Origin: Flavobacteria bacterium MS024-2A
Lineage (GTDB): Bacteria; Bacteroidota; Bacteroidia; Flavobacteriales; Flavobacteriaceae
Assembly: GCA_905182305.1 (NCBI GenBank)
Contig: CAJJBB010000003.1
Span: forward strand, 186,001 to 250,000
Direction of reading: 5' to 3'
DNA: 64,000 nt
The notes under the pieces: generated by a model
What the model was told of the DNA's origin: nothing
The model's input: only the letters and a program-made list of their open reading frames with translations
The model's database searches: none
Shown here: piece by piece, positions 1-9,222 of the stretch
Numbering within the stretch: the first letter of the stretch is position 1
How the letters are laid out: each line of letters opens with the position of its first letter
Position numbers and translations under genes: made by a program

Positions 1-595
1 CTAAAACAACTTTATCTAAGTCTTTTAAAAAATAGGCAGAAGCCGTCACCGAAAAAGGAGAATAATATGCTTCTTCCCAACGTTGTCCAGACGCCATACT
101 GGCTAGATCACCAACGGTAACCTGGTTGGCATAGGCACCTTTTAATTCAGGTAAAAAATCAATTACAGGTTGATCAAGACCATGAATATATCCATCCATT
201 ATAGCCCTCCCTAACAATGCGGACACAAAGCTTTTGGCAACGGAAAAGGAATTACTTTTAGAATCTATACCATATCCATCATAATACTTTTCAAAATAAA
301 GGCTATCATTTTTAATGATTAAAAATGCAACACTTTCAGTGACTTTATGGTGTTTTTCTAATTTCTCTGAAAGAGAAATTTTATTATATTTTGAATGCAG
401 TGGCCACGGTTGTGGTTTCTCTGAAGCGGGAAGTGTTGCATTATCAAAATAGGTATAGTCATTTAAAAAAGCTGTTTTGTGACCTGTTAAGTATATTGTT
501 GAGACCCCTTTAAGCAGGTATTTATAATCTGAAATATAGAGTGCACCGAATAAAACAATTATTATTAGAGCTGATGTTTTTAGAGCTTTTTTCAT
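1..595 (-). CDS. Serine hydrolase, beta-lactamase/PBP-like family (3' part outside window)
   Basis: This is an ORF I translated by hand. It starts with ATG at 595 and runs off the left edge, so about 198 N-terminal residues are visible. Residues 5-22 form one hydrophobic segment, probably a signal anchor. At residues 118-121 is SVAK, which fits the SxxK nucleophile motif of class C beta-lactamase-like enzymes, in the context NSFSVAKSFVSALLG. A following stretch, TVGDLASMASGQRWEEAYY, resembles the segment leading to the family's tyrosine motif. The family includes peptidases, esterases and beta-lactamases, so the substrate cannot be named. The C-terminal KTG-like motif would lie outside the window. 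Confidence 0.8.
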   Translation of the reverse strand, partial: MKKALKTSALIIIVLFGALYISDYKYLLKGVSTIYLTGHKTAFLNDYTYFDNATLPASEKPQPWPLHSKYNKISLSEKLEKHHKVTESVAFLIIKNDSLYFEKYYDGYGIDSKSNSFSVAKSFVSALLGRAIMDGYIHGLDQPVIDFLPELKGAYANQVTVGDLASMASGQRWEEAYYSPFSVTASAYFLKDLDKVVL

Positions 596-644
596 GTTTA
601 TTTTATAGATAACAGATTAATTACTAAGTACAATAAGATGTGTC

Positions 645-1121
645 TCACAAATTTAATCTTTTTTGTATTAGAAGACCTTCGTGCTCTAAAAGCCAGATTT
701 TATTCAACAGTCCTCCTGCATATCCGACCATCGAGCCATTACTTCCAATTACCCTATGACATGGTATGAAAATCATAATGGGATTTTTTCCAATTGCAGC
801 TCCTATAGCCCGGACTGCTTTTGAATTTCCATACTGAATTGCTATATCAGTATATGATCGAGTTTCTCCCATTGGAATTTCAGATAAAAGACGCCATATT
901 TTTTTTTGAAATGGGGTTCCTATTGGTGCTAGTTTGAAGGATGAAAAAATCGTTTTATTAATAAAGTATTCTTCCAACTCTTGGATAATAATGTTTGCAA
1001 CTTTAGAAGGATTATTTTTGTTTTTAAAAGGTTTATTTGAAAAACGAACAGCGCTAAGAGCCTCTTTGTCTATTTCAATTTCTAAAACACCTAAAGGACT
1101 TTCTATTGTATAAAGCTCCAT
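645..1121 (-). CDS. ogt: Methylated-DNA--[protein]-cysteine S-methyltransferase
   Basis: This protein of 158 residues repairs O6-alkylguanine by transferring the alkyl group to its own cysteine, which inactivates it. The signature IPCHRVIGSNGS lies near residue 120 and contains the acceptor cysteine in PCHRV. The upstream segment FQKKIWRLLSEIPMGETRSY is the usual DNA-binding helix-turn-helix region. Length fits the short Ogt type, with no Ada regulatory domain. The ATG is at 1121. It stands alone between the serine hydrolase gene and the divergent hydroxyproline operon, 103 bp from the latter. Confidence in the family is high. Ogt and the Ada C-terminal domain cannot be told apart by function here. 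Confidence 0.93.
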   Translation of the reverse strand: MELYTIESPLGVLEIEIDKEALSAVRFSNKPFKNKNNPSKVANIIIQELEEYFINKTIFSSFKLAPIGTPFQKKIWRLLSEIPMGETRSYTDIAIQYGNSKAVRAIGAAIGKNPIMIFIPCHRVIGSNGSMVGYAGGLLNKIWLLEHEGLLIQKRLNL

Positions 1122-1224
1122 GAAAAAAAGACTATGGTTGGATTAATATGTTTGATGAAGTTAGATAAAAATCTTTTTTTAAAAACTTATATTAGCCTAG
1201 ATAATTGATTTAAAACAATTTAGA

Positions 1225-2145
1225 ATGAAAAATTTTAAATGGGAAGGTGTAATGCCAGCGATAACAACTCAGTTTGACTCTGAGGGAGCACTTTCCTTAA
1301 AAGCCTTCAAAAATAACTTAACCCATCAAATTAAAGCTGGTGTTCATGGTATTATTTTAGGAGGAACTTTGGGAGAGGCAAGCACCTTAACAAGCTCAGA
1401 AAAAGAGAGCTTACTAAAAATGACTCTTGAACAAGTTGAAGGAAAAATCCCTGTGATTATGAATATTGCAGAACAGTCTACTGATCAAGCAGTCGGAAGT
1501 GCCAAAGCTGCAGAAACTAATGGGGCGAGTGGTTTAATGTTATTGCCCCCGATGCGCTATAGGGCAACTGACATAGAGACTGTTGCTTATTTTTCTGCAG
1601 TTGCCTCATCAACATCACTTCCGATTATGATTTATAATAATCCCGTGGATTATAAAATTGAGGTAACCTTGGATATGTTTGAGGCAATAAGAAAGTATGA
1701 AAATATTACTGCAGTAAAAGAATCAACGCGAGATATTACAAATATTACTAGAATGATTAATCGTTTTGGAGATCGTTATAAAATTTTGTGTGGTGTAGAT
1801 ACCATTGCCTTGGAATCTATTTTAATGGGAGCTAAGGGTTGGGTCGCTGGTTTAGTAGATGCCTTTCCAGAAGAAACCGTCGCTATATACACTTATTGTA
1901 AAGCTGGAGAATGGGAAAAAGCGCGTGCGGTTTTCCGTTGGTTTTTACCTCTTTTAGAATTAGATATTTCACCTCAATTAGTTCAAAACATAAAACTTTG
2001 TGAGCTAGCAACTGGTCTTGGAACTGGATATGTTAGAAAACCCAGACTTCCTCTTGAAGGACCAGAATTAAAACGTGTAGAATTCATTATTAATGAGAGT
2101 TTAGTAAATCGACCTAAAAATCTTGATTATAAAAATTACCTATGA
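1225..2145 (+). CDS. DapA-family aldolase/deaminase, probable 1-pyrroline-4-hydroxy-2-carboxylate deaminase
   Basis: This is a (beta/alpha)8 protein of 306 residues in the dihydrodipicolinate synthase family. The Schiff-base lysine is K165 in ITAVKEST and the tyrosine is Y137 in MIYNNP. The substrate-carboxylate loop GGTLGEAS is near residue 47. Family membership alone does not set the substrate. The next genes are an aldehyde dehydrogenase, a hydroxyproline-type epimerase and an FAD dehydrogenase, which is the standard set for hydroxyproline catabolism. In that pathway this family deaminates pyrroline-hydroxycarboxylate to 2-oxoglutarate semialdehyde. It is first in the operon, and its stop overlaps the next start by 4 bp (ATGA). 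A true lysine-biosynthesis DapA is less likely in this context. Confidence 0.85.
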   Translation: MKNFKWEGVMPAITTQFDSEGALSLKAFKNNLTHQIKAGVHGIILGGTLGEASTLTSSEKESLLKMTLEQVEGKIPVIMNIAEQSTDQAVGSAKAAETNGASGLMLLPPMRYRATDIETVAYFSAVASSTSLPIMIYNNPVDYKIEVTLDMFEAIRKYENITAVKESTRDITNITRMINRFGDRYKILCGVDTIALESILMGAKGWVAGLVDAFPEETVAIYTYCKAGEWEKARAVFRWFLPLLELDISPQLVQNIKLCELATGLGTGYVRKPRLPLEGPELKRVEFIINESLVNRPKNLDYKNYL

Positions 2146-3683
2146 TTACAGGACATAATTTAGTGGGTGGAGTTTGGGAATCAAATTCTAACGCAACTAC
2201 CTATAAAACCGTTAACCCCAAGACAGAAGAAATTCTTCCCTCAATTTTTGAGGCGGCAAATGCCTCTCAAATTGATATAGCAATTGAAGCCGCAGCAGGT
2301 TCTTTTGAGACTTTTGCGGCCACAAGTTTTAAGACAAGAATTGCTTTTTTAAAAGCAATTCAAAAGGAGATAAAAGCAAATAGCGTTGAGATATTATCTG
2401 CGTTTCAGGCAGAATCTGCTTTACCAGAAGGTAGAGCTAATGGAGAATTACAGCGAACCCTAGATCAAATTGAACGATTTGTTGAACTGCTTGAAGAAGG
2501 TTCATTCATTCAAGCTACTCTAAATACTAAAGGGCTTGATTTAAGAAAAATGCTATATCCTATTGGCCCCATTGTTGTTTTTGGAGCGAGTAATTTTCCA
2601 CTTGCTTTTTCCACAGCGGGGGGAGATACTATTTCTGCTTTGGCTGCTGGCTGCCCAGTAGTGGTTAAAGCCCATCCTTACCATGCAGGCACAAGTGAAT
2701 TAGTTGCTCAAGCTATTCATTTAGCAATAAAGCAAAGTAAAGTACCCACCGAGGCATTTTCGCATTTAGGGGGCCAGTCCCATGAACTAGGGATGAGTTT
2801 AGTGAGCCACCCACTTGTTAAAGGTGTTGGCTTTACTGGAAGTTTTACGGGAGGAAAATTCTTATTTGACCTAGCGCAACAACGCGAGGAACCTATTCCT
2901 TTTTTTGCTGAAATGGGGAGTATTAACCCTGTTTTCATTTTAGAAAACAAAGTTAAAAAAGATACTACTTTACCGGCTGCATTAGCAAGCTCAATAACAC
3001 TAGGTACCGGACAGTTTTGTACTAATCCAGGGCTGATAGTAATCTGCGATTCAGACCCTGAAACTGAATTTGCAATTCATCTTGGAGAAGCTATGGAATC
3101 TTTAGAACTAGAACCCATGGTACATTCAAAAATTAATAAAAAATATATACAAGGACTTAATAGATTAAAAAATTTAAAAGGTGAAATTCATACGCACTTA
3201 TGCTCAAATAGTGTTGCGGCGCTTGGGCTTGTTTCTGCTAAGTATTTTATTGAAGCTCCTAATTTATCGGAAGAAGTTTTCGGTCCCTATAGTTTGATTG
3301 TTCATTGTCAAAACATAGATGAAATGTTAACAGTTGCAAGAGGTCTTTCGGGGCAACTTACAGCAACCCTTTTAAGTACTCCAGAAGATGAGCAAGCACT
3401 TCGAGTTTTAAAACCCATTATTCAGTCCAAGGCTGGGAGAATTCTTTTTGATGGAGTCCCCACAGGAGTAGCTGTTAACCAGGCTATGCAACACGGTGGG
3501 CCCTTTCCTGCATCTACTGACAGTCGTTTTACCTCGGTAGGTTCTGATGCTATTTATCGTTGGTTACGCCCATTGTCATTTCAAGATTGCCCTAATGCAT
3601 TATTACCTGAAGCATTACAAAATGAAAATCCATTTGAGTTACAAAGACGTGTAAATGGAGTAATGACAAATGTTAGGTTATGA
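2142..3683 (+). CDS. 2,5-dioxovalerate (alpha-ketoglutarate semialdehyde) dehydrogenase
   Basis: This NAD(P)-dependent aldehyde dehydrogenase has 513 residues. The oxyanion asparagine is in FGASNFPLAFS (about N151), the general base E257 is in FFAEMGS, and the nucleophile C293 is in GTGQFCTNPG. The short, cofactor-domain GSFTGG motif precedes them. The sequence fits the hydroxyproline/sugar-acid type of KGSA dehydrogenase, which oxidises 2-oxoglutarate semialdehyde to 2-oxoglutarate. In the operon it receives the product of the preceding deaminase. Starts and stops overlap by 4 bp on both sides, which indicates translational coupling. NAD versus NADP preference cannot be read from the sequence. 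Confidence 0.9.
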   Translation: MITGHNLVGGVWESNSNATTYKTVNPKTEEILPSIFEAANASQIDIAIEAAAGSFETFAATSFKTRIAFLKAIQKEIKANSVEILSAFQAESALPEGRANGELQRTLDQIERFVELLEEGSFIQATLNTKGLDLRKMLYPIGPIVVFGASNFPLAFSTAGGDTISALAAGCPVVVKAHPYHAGTSELVAQAIHLAIKQSKVPTEAFSHLGGQSHELGMSLVSHPLVKGVGFTGSFTGGKFLFDLAQQREEPIPFFAEMGSINPVFILENKVKKDTTLPAALASSITLGTGQFCTNPGLIVICDSDPETEFAIHLGEAMESLELEPMVHSKINKKYIQGLNRLKNLKGEIHTHLCSNSVAALGLVSAKYFIEAPNLSEEVFGPYSLIVHCQNIDEMLTVARGLSGQLTATLLSTPEDEQALRVLKPIIQSKAGRILFDGVPTGVAVNQAMQHGGPFPASTDSRFTSVGSDAIYRWLRPLSFQDCPNALLPEALQNENPFELQRRVNGVMTNVRL

Positions 3684-4690
3684 GATCTAACGAAAAATTT
3701 ATTTTTGATTGTGTAGATGCCTATTCGGCTGGTAATCCTGTTAGATTAGTAAAAGGTCCTTCTCCAGAATTAATTGGTGCAAGTATGGGAGAGAAAAGAA
3801 TACACTTTTTAAAAGAGTTTGATTGGATTCGAACGGGATTAATGTTTGAGCCACGTGGCCATGATATGATGAGTGGAAGTTTTTATTTCGATCCACTAGA
3901 CGCTCAAAATGATGTGGCTATTTTATTTATAGAAACTAGCGGATGTCTTCCGATGTGTGGACATGGACTTATAGGTGCCTTAACAATCCTTATTGAAGAA
4001 AAATTGATTAATCCAAAAGTACCAGGAATGATACGTGTAGAAACACCGGCTGGTTTGGTAGTTGCTTCCTATATTAAAGACCAAGACAAGGTAATCTCGG
4101 TTTCATTCACCAACGTGCCAGCCTTTTTAGCAGCTAGAGATCTAAATGTGTCATGTGATGAATTAGGTAATCTAACCATAGATGTTTCCTATGGAGGAAA
4201 TTTTTATGCAATAATTGATATTCAAGAAAATTTTAAAGGAATTGGAGCATATACTTCTGGACAACTGATAAGATGGAGTCGTCAGATTAGAACACAAATT
4301 AACAAAGACTATTCTTTTCATCACCCTTTAGATAAAAATATAAAAGGTTGCAGCCATATTCTTTGGGGGGGTAAACCTAAACAAAAAGGAGCAAATGCTA
4401 GTAATGCTGTTTTTTATGGTGATAAAGCCATAGATAGATCTCCGTGTGGCACAGGGACATCTGCTAGAATGGCTCAATGGCATGCAAAAGGAAAGCTTAA
4501 GGTGGGTGATTCATTTATTCATGAAAGTATTATTGGCTCAATCTTTACAGGTCAAATTAAATCTGCTGTGTCTGTTGGTGATTTTTCAGGAATGATTCCA
4601 AGTATTGAAGGAAGTGCTCGAATTATAGGATACAATCAATTAATTCTTGACCCCGAAGATCCATATGTGAAAGGATTTCAAGTGATTTAG
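3680..4690 (+). CDS. 4-hydroxyproline 2-epimerase (proline racemase family)
   Basis: This protein of 336 residues belongs to the proline racemase family. It has both catalytic cysteines: C93 in LPMCGHGLIGA and C256 in DRSPCGTGTSARMA. The Cys/Cys pair separates racemases and epimerases from trans-3-hydroxyproline dehydratases, which carry a threonine at the second position. It would convert trans-4-hydroxy-L-proline to cis-4-hydroxy-D-proline in the cytoplasm, as the first step of the pathway encoded by this operon. Neighbours are KGSA dehydrogenase (4 bp overlap) and the FAD dehydrogenase (start 1 bp after the stop). Proline racemase activity is not excluded by sequence, but the context favours hydroxyproline. 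Confidence 0.9.
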   Translation: MRSNEKFIFDCVDAYSAGNPVRLVKGPSPELIGASMGEKRIHFLKEFDWIRTGLMFEPRGHDMMSGSFYFDPLDAQNDVAILFIETSGCLPMCGHGLIGALTILIEEKLINPKVPGMIRVETPAGLVVASYIKDQDKVISVSFTNVPAFLAARDLNVSCDELGNLTIDVSYGGNFYAIIDIQENFKGIGAYTSGQLIRWSRQIRTQINKDYSFHHPLDKNIKGCSHILWGGKPKQKGANASNAVFYGDKAIDRSPCGTGTSARMAQWHAKGKLKVGDSFIHESIIGSIFTGQIKSAVSVGDFSGMIPSIEGSARIIGYNQLILDPEDPYVKGFQVI

Positions 4691-4691
4691 G

Positions 4692-5955
4692 ATGGCACAA
4701 AAAAAAATTATAATTATTGGAGGGGGTATTATTGGGTTATCTACAGCTTATTATTTACAGGCCGACGGGCATGAGGTTGTAATTGTAGATAAGGGAAATC
4801 TTAAAGAAGGAGCTTCTCATTTAAATGCGGGTTATTTAACTCCTAGCCATATAGTTCCGATGGCAGCTCCTGGGATGATATCAAAAGGAATGCGATGGAT
4901 GTTTGATGCCTCAAGCCCTTTTTATATTAAGCCTCGAATGAATAAAGATTTGATCAGTTGGGGAATAAAATTCATGAAATCGTGTACCCCAAATCATGTA
5001 CAACGTTCTTTAAAAACAATTCTAGACATTAATTTATTGAGCAAAGAACTTTACTTAGAGATGCAACAATCTCCCTCATTAGATTTTCATCTTGAAACCA
5101 AAGGACTTTTAATGGCATACCAATCTTCACAATGCCGAAAGAGAAGAAGCTGAAGTGGTAGATTGGGCAAGAGATTTAGGCATGAAGATTAAACAATTAG
5201 ATAATAAAGAAGTTTTGTCTTTACAACCAAATGCTCCGATGAATATTGCAGGAGCATATTTGTATGAAAGTGATGCGCACAGCACGCCAGAAATATTTAT
5301 GAAAAATTTAAAAATTGATCTTGAAAATAAAGGGGTTAAATTTATTTTGGAGAGAAAGGTGACAGGCTTTCAAAAAAAAGGCTCTCGAATTATTAATGTT
5401 AGCACTGATAAAGAAATACTCACTGCAGATGAGGTGGTCATTGCAACAGGTGCTTGGTCAGAAACACTTTTAAAATCATTAGGAGTTAATCTTTCTGTGC
5501 AAGCGGGAAAAGGGTATAGTATAGATGTAGCTTCTGATACGGGTATCAGTTTACCAGCAATTTTATTGGAGTCAAAAGTAGCAGTTACTCCCATGCAGGG
5601 ATTTACCCGTTTTGCAGGGACTATGGAGATTTCAGGAATCAATCATGATATTCTTCCCAAAAGAGTAAATGCTATAGGAAAAGCTGCCCAAAACTATTAT
5701 CCTGAAGTTTTAGTTTCTCAAGAGACCCTTAACACTGTTCAATGTGGACTTCGTCCTCTTTCACCCGATGGAATTCCTTTTATAGGGCGTCATTCTGCTG
5801 TTTCTAATTTAGTGTTAGCAACAGGACATTCGATGATGGGTTGGAGTTTAGGACCTGCTACAGGTAAATTAGTTTCAGAATTAATTTCTGAGAAGTCTAC
5901 CTCTCTTTCATTAAAACCCTTTGCCCCAGAACGATCCTATGGAAAGAACATTTAG
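4692..5955 (+). pseudogene. FAD-dependent D-hydroxyproline/D-amino-acid dehydrogenase, frameshifted
   Basis: The gene is split by a single-base frame change. The first frame (4692-5153) carries the FAD-binding GGGIIGLSTAYYL motif at residues 8-20 and ends in an out-of-frame tail. The second frame (open from 5113, running to 5955) resumes with a sensible HNAEREEAEVVDWARDLG and has the C-terminal GLRPLSPDGIPFIG and ATGHSMMGWSLGPATG motifs of DadA-like oxidases. Total length is 1264 nt, one base more than a whole number of codons. Removing one T near 5125-5127 restores one protein of about 420 residues. Its role would be oxidation of cis-4-hydroxy-D-proline. Both halves look well conserved, so a sequencing indel or a very recent mutation is more likely than an old pseudogene. 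Confidence 0.85.
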
Positions 5956-5969
5956 GTTCTTTGAAAATT

Positions 5970-6941
5970 TCATAAAAGTTTTACTGCATCCTCCGCAAAA
6001 TAGGTTGCAATCATTTGGGCACCTGCACGCTTAAAGGCAATTAGTTGTTCCATCATGACAGCATCATGGTCTAGCCATCCTTTTTCTGCTGCTGCCTTAA
6101 GCATCGCATATTCTCCGCTTACTTGATATGCGGCAATGGGAGCATCTATAGTCTCCCTAAGATCTCTTATGATATCTAAATAAGCCATTCCTGGCTTTAC
6201 CATTACAATATCAGCACCTTCTTCAATATCGCGACGAGTTTCTGTAATTGCTTCTCGTCTATTTCCGAAATCCATTTGGTAGGTTTTTTTATCACCAAAA
6301 CCAGGTGAAGAATCCAAAGCATCACGAAAAGGACCATAAAAAGAAGAGGCATATTTAGCGCTGTAACTCATAATAGCTGTATCATTAAAGTTTAAAGCCT
6401 CCAAAGACTTTCTAATACTTAAAATTCGACCATCCATCATATCACTCGGGGCAACAACATCAGCACCTGCATGCGCATGAGAACAGGCTATTTTGGCGAG
6501 TAGCTCAACAGTGGTATCGTTAATTATTTTACCATCATTAACAATTCCATCATGACCAAAAGAAGAATAAGGATCTAGTGCCACATCGGTCATTACGATC
6601 ATTTCAGGAACTACATTTTTAATGGTTTGAATGGCTCGTTGCATTAATCCCTTTGGATTAAGAGCTTCGGTTCCTTTATTATCTTTTAGTGAATCTTGTA
6701 CTTTAACAAAAACTAATACTGATTTAAGTCCCTGGCTCCAGAGAGATTTCACTTTTTCTGCAATCAGATCTTCGGAATATCGATAATATCCGGGCATTGA
6801 CAAAATTTCTTCTTTTTTCTGTTGTCCTTCAATAACAAATAAAGGAACAATAAAATCATTAGGTGTTAGTTGATGTTCTTGGACTAGTGCTCTCATGGAG
6901 GAAGACTTTCTGAGTCTTCTGTTGCGTTGTAGAGGAAACAT
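5970..6941 (-). CDS. hemB: Porphobilinogen synthase (delta-aminolevulinic acid dehydratase)
   Basis: This protein of 323 residues condenses two 5-aminolevulinate molecules to porphobilinogen. The two active-site lysines are K196 in SYSAKYASSFYGP and K249 in IVMVKPGMAYLD. The metal site region reads VALDPYSSFGHDG, with aspartates in place of the cysteine triad of zinc enzymes, so it belongs to the magnesium-type, cysteine-poor group. It is the last gene of the minus-strand heme operon, 10 bp after the antiporter gene. Its end is 14 bp from the end of the convergent hydroxyproline operon. Confidence 0.97.
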   Translation of the reverse strand: MFPLQRNRRLRKSSSMRALVQEHQLTPNDFIVPLFVIEGQQKKEEILSMPGYYRYSEDLIAEKVKSLWSQGLKSVLVFVKVQDSLKDNKGTEALNPKGLMQRAIQTIKNVVPEMIVMTDVALDPYSSFGHDGIVNDGKIINDTTVELLAKIACSHAHAGADVVAPSDMMDGRILSIRKSLEALNFNDTAIMSYSAKYASSFYGPFRDALDSSPGFGDKKTYQMDFGNRREAITETRRDIEEGADIVMVKPGMAYLDIIRDLRETIDAPIAAYQVSGEYAMLKAAAEKGWLDHDAVMMEQLIAFKRAGAQMIATYFAEDAVKLL

Positions 6942-6951
6942 AATTTTTTTC

Positions 6952-8256
6952 TTAAGGATTATTATTCTCGTTCTGGGAAAGATTTTGAGGTTCTATTGGC
7001 ATATCAAAAGGAATACTTTCATTATCATCTTTTGATTCGGTGACAACAAGTTCTTCCTTTTTTTGTTTTTTCATGGTTCCCAATAACATGATGAGCATAG
7101 AACTTAAAATCACAATTAATAAGACTCGTTCATCAATAGGAACTTGGATTGTATTAATATATGAAACCTCCTTTAATTGAATAAATAAAAGAATGCTTAT
7201 AAGCCCTCTTGGGGACATATAAACTATTGGGCTAGGTTTTATTTTAAGAGTAGTCACTGTGAAATAGAGGTATCTAAATAAAAGCATAGTTATAAAAATA
7301 ATGAGGCCATAAATCAGAGGCGAAAAGCTATTAAAATTTATTAACTGAATTGAAAAGCCAAAAAATAAGAAAAAGAAGGTGCGAACAATAAAGGTAGATT
7401 CTGCGGTGAGGACATGAAATTCACGAAGTCCTTTTTCTGTTTTTTCTAAATCTAAGGAATTCTTTAAAAATCGAGGCAGTAAGTTTTTTACATTTCCTAA
7501 AAAGATTCCGAAGATGAAAATGGTAACCAATGCCGGAAGGTGAAATAACTTACCTAAAGCATAGACCAATATTAGCAAAGCAAGGATTAAAAAAAACTTT
7601 ACTTGATGATCAATTTTTTGTAATAACCGAAAAAGCATGTAGGTGATTAATACTGAAATAATAATCACTCCTATAATTTGAAAGCCTAAATTTATTAAAG
7701 GAGCTGAACCAACAAGAGGTTCTTGAGACTCAAATTGTCTTAACGCATAGTTGAAAATCATAATTCCTAAAATATCAGAAAAGGTAGATTCATAAATCAC
7801 AAATTCGCGTTCCTGATTTAGTAAGCTTGACGCAGATGGAATGGCTACAGCGCTACTGATTATAGATAGTGGAATTGCATATAAAACAGCTTCGTTAGTT
7901 TCCATTTGGAATAAAAATCCAAAAAGCCATTGTAAAAGCCAAATATTAGCAATCAAAATAAAGAATGCAGCAAGAAATCCTTTTAAAATTAAGGGTAATT
8001 TTTCCAAACTAATTTCTAGTTCAAAGGCACCTTCTAAGACAATAAGAATTAAGCCAATTGTTCCTAAAACAGGGATAAGGTCCTCTAAAAATTCAAAGTC
8101 ATTATAGCCAGAAGCAGCAGTTACTGTTCTTATGAGAATACCCGTAAACATTAAAAGAATAACCGCAGGAAATTTAGTTTTTCTCGCTATAGTATCAAAT
8201 AAGTATGAAAAAATCACAATCAACGGAAGTGCAAATAATATGGAAAGCGTATTCAT
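6952..8256 (-). CDS. Cation:proton antiporter (CPA1/CPA2-like membrane protein)
   Basis: This protein of 434 residues has about 11-12 hydrophobic segments and a charged C-terminal tail of about 40 residues. It starts with SILFALPLIVIFSYLFD, and the second helix has PAVILLMFTGILI, as in sodium/hydrogen exchanger-type proteins. Segment FSDILGIMIFNYAL near residue 160 carries an acidic residue where these antiporters have their ion-binding aspartate. It lies inside the heme operon, 56 bp after hemF and 10 bp before hemB. No link to heme synthesis is evident. Ion specificity (Na+ or K+) is not readable. Confidence 0.82.
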   Translation of the reverse strand: MNTLSILFALPLIVIFSYLFDTIARKTKFPAVILLMFTGILIRTVTAASGYNDFEFLEDLIPVLGTIGLILIVLEGAFELEISLEKLPLILKGFLAAFFILIANIWLLQWLFGFLFQMETNEAVLYAIPLSIISSAVAIPSASSLLNQEREFVIYESTFSDILGIMIFNYALRQFESQEPLVGSAPLINLGFQIIGVIIISVLITYMLFRLLQKIDHQVKFFLILALLILVYALGKLFHLPALVTIFIFGIFLGNVKNLLPRFLKNSLDLEKTEKGLREFHVLTAESTFIVRTFFFLFFGFSIQLINFNSFSPLIYGLIIFITMLLFRYLYFTVTTLKIKPSPIVYMSPRGLISILLFIQLKEVSYINTIQVPIDERVLLIVILSSMLIMLLGTMKKQKKEELVVTESKDDNESIPFDMPIEPQNLSQNENNNP

Positions 8257-8312
8257 ATCACAATCTGTTTAAAGATTTTAAAGTACAAAATTTTAAAATG
8301 TTACATAATTAA

Positions 8313-9215
8313 TTAAACCCAGCTTTTAGGATTTTTTAAAATGTTTAACAGTTCTTCCTCTTTGCTGCCTTGTTTAGGGTGGTGATCATAACACCACTGA
8401 ACTGTTGGAGGCAAACTCATTAATATACTTTCAATACGGCCGTTTGTTTTTAAACCAAAAAGAGTTCCTTTATCATGTACCAAATTAAACTCTACATACC
8501 GCCCTCTTCGTATTTCTTGCCATGTCCGATTTTCTGGGGTAAAATCAAGATTTTTTCTTTTATTTAAAATTGGGATATAAGCCTCTATAAATGAATCTCC
8601 TACAGTAGTTGTGAAATCATAACGATCCTTAATGGTAAAGGTTTCATCCGCCTTTAAGTAATCAAAAAATAATCCTCCCACACCTCTCGCTTCCTCTCTA
8701 TGTTTGTTATAGAAATAGGTATCACACTTTTCTTTAAACGTATTATAAAAAGCAGGATGATGAAGGTCACAAGCCTTTTTACATTGTTCATGAAAGTGGC
8801 GTGAATCTTCTTTAAAAAGATAATAAGGTGTTAAGTCTAAGCCACCTCCAAACCATTGATCAACACGATTTTTATTAGTATCATACATTTCAAAATAACG
8901 ACAATTTGCATGCACTGTTGGAGCCATTGGATTTTTTGGATGAATAACTAAGCTTAAGCCACAAGCAAAAAAGTCAACTTTCCCCACGTTAAAATAAGCT
9001 TGCATGCTATCAGGTAAAGGACCATGAACTGCAGAGATATTCACGCCACCTTTTTCAATAGTGTTGCCATTTTCTATAATTCGACTTCTACCCCCACCAC
9101 CTTCTTTTCGCTCCCAAATATCTTCTTTAAACGAAGCTCCACCATCTTCTTTCTCTAAAGCTTTGGTGATAGTTTCTTGAAGGTTTTGAATGTAAGTGTA
9201 GAATTGACTTTTCAT
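8313..9215 (-). CDS. hemF: Oxygen-dependent coproporphyrinogen III oxidase
   Basis: This protein of 300 residues oxidatively decarboxylates coproporphyrinogen III to protoporphyrinogen IX with molecular oxygen. Family signatures are visible: RIIENGNTIEKGGVNISAVHG-type N-terminal segment (seen from residue 45), FGGGLDLTPYYL, and WQEIRRGRYVEFNLVHDKGT near residue 240. It follows hemE with only 7 bp between the corrected hemE stop and this start. Its presence, and the absence of the radical-SAM hemN here, points to aerobic heme synthesis. Confidence 0.97.
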   Translation of the reverse strand: MKSQFYTYIQNLQETITKALEKEDGGASFKEDIWERKEGGGGRSRIIENGNTIEKGGVNISAVHGPLPDSMQAYFNVGKVDFFACGLSLVIHPKNPMAPTVHANCRYFEMYDTNKNRVDQWFGGGLDLTPYYLFKEDSRHFHEQCKKACDLHHPAFYNTFKEKCDTYFYNKHREEARGVGGLFFDYLKADETFTIKDRYDFTTTVGDSFIEAYIPILNKRKNLDFTPENRTWQEIRRGRYVEFNLVHDKGTLFGLKTNGRIESILMSLPPTVQWCYDHHPKQGSKEEELLNILKNPKSWV

Positions 9216-9222
9216 AGATTCT

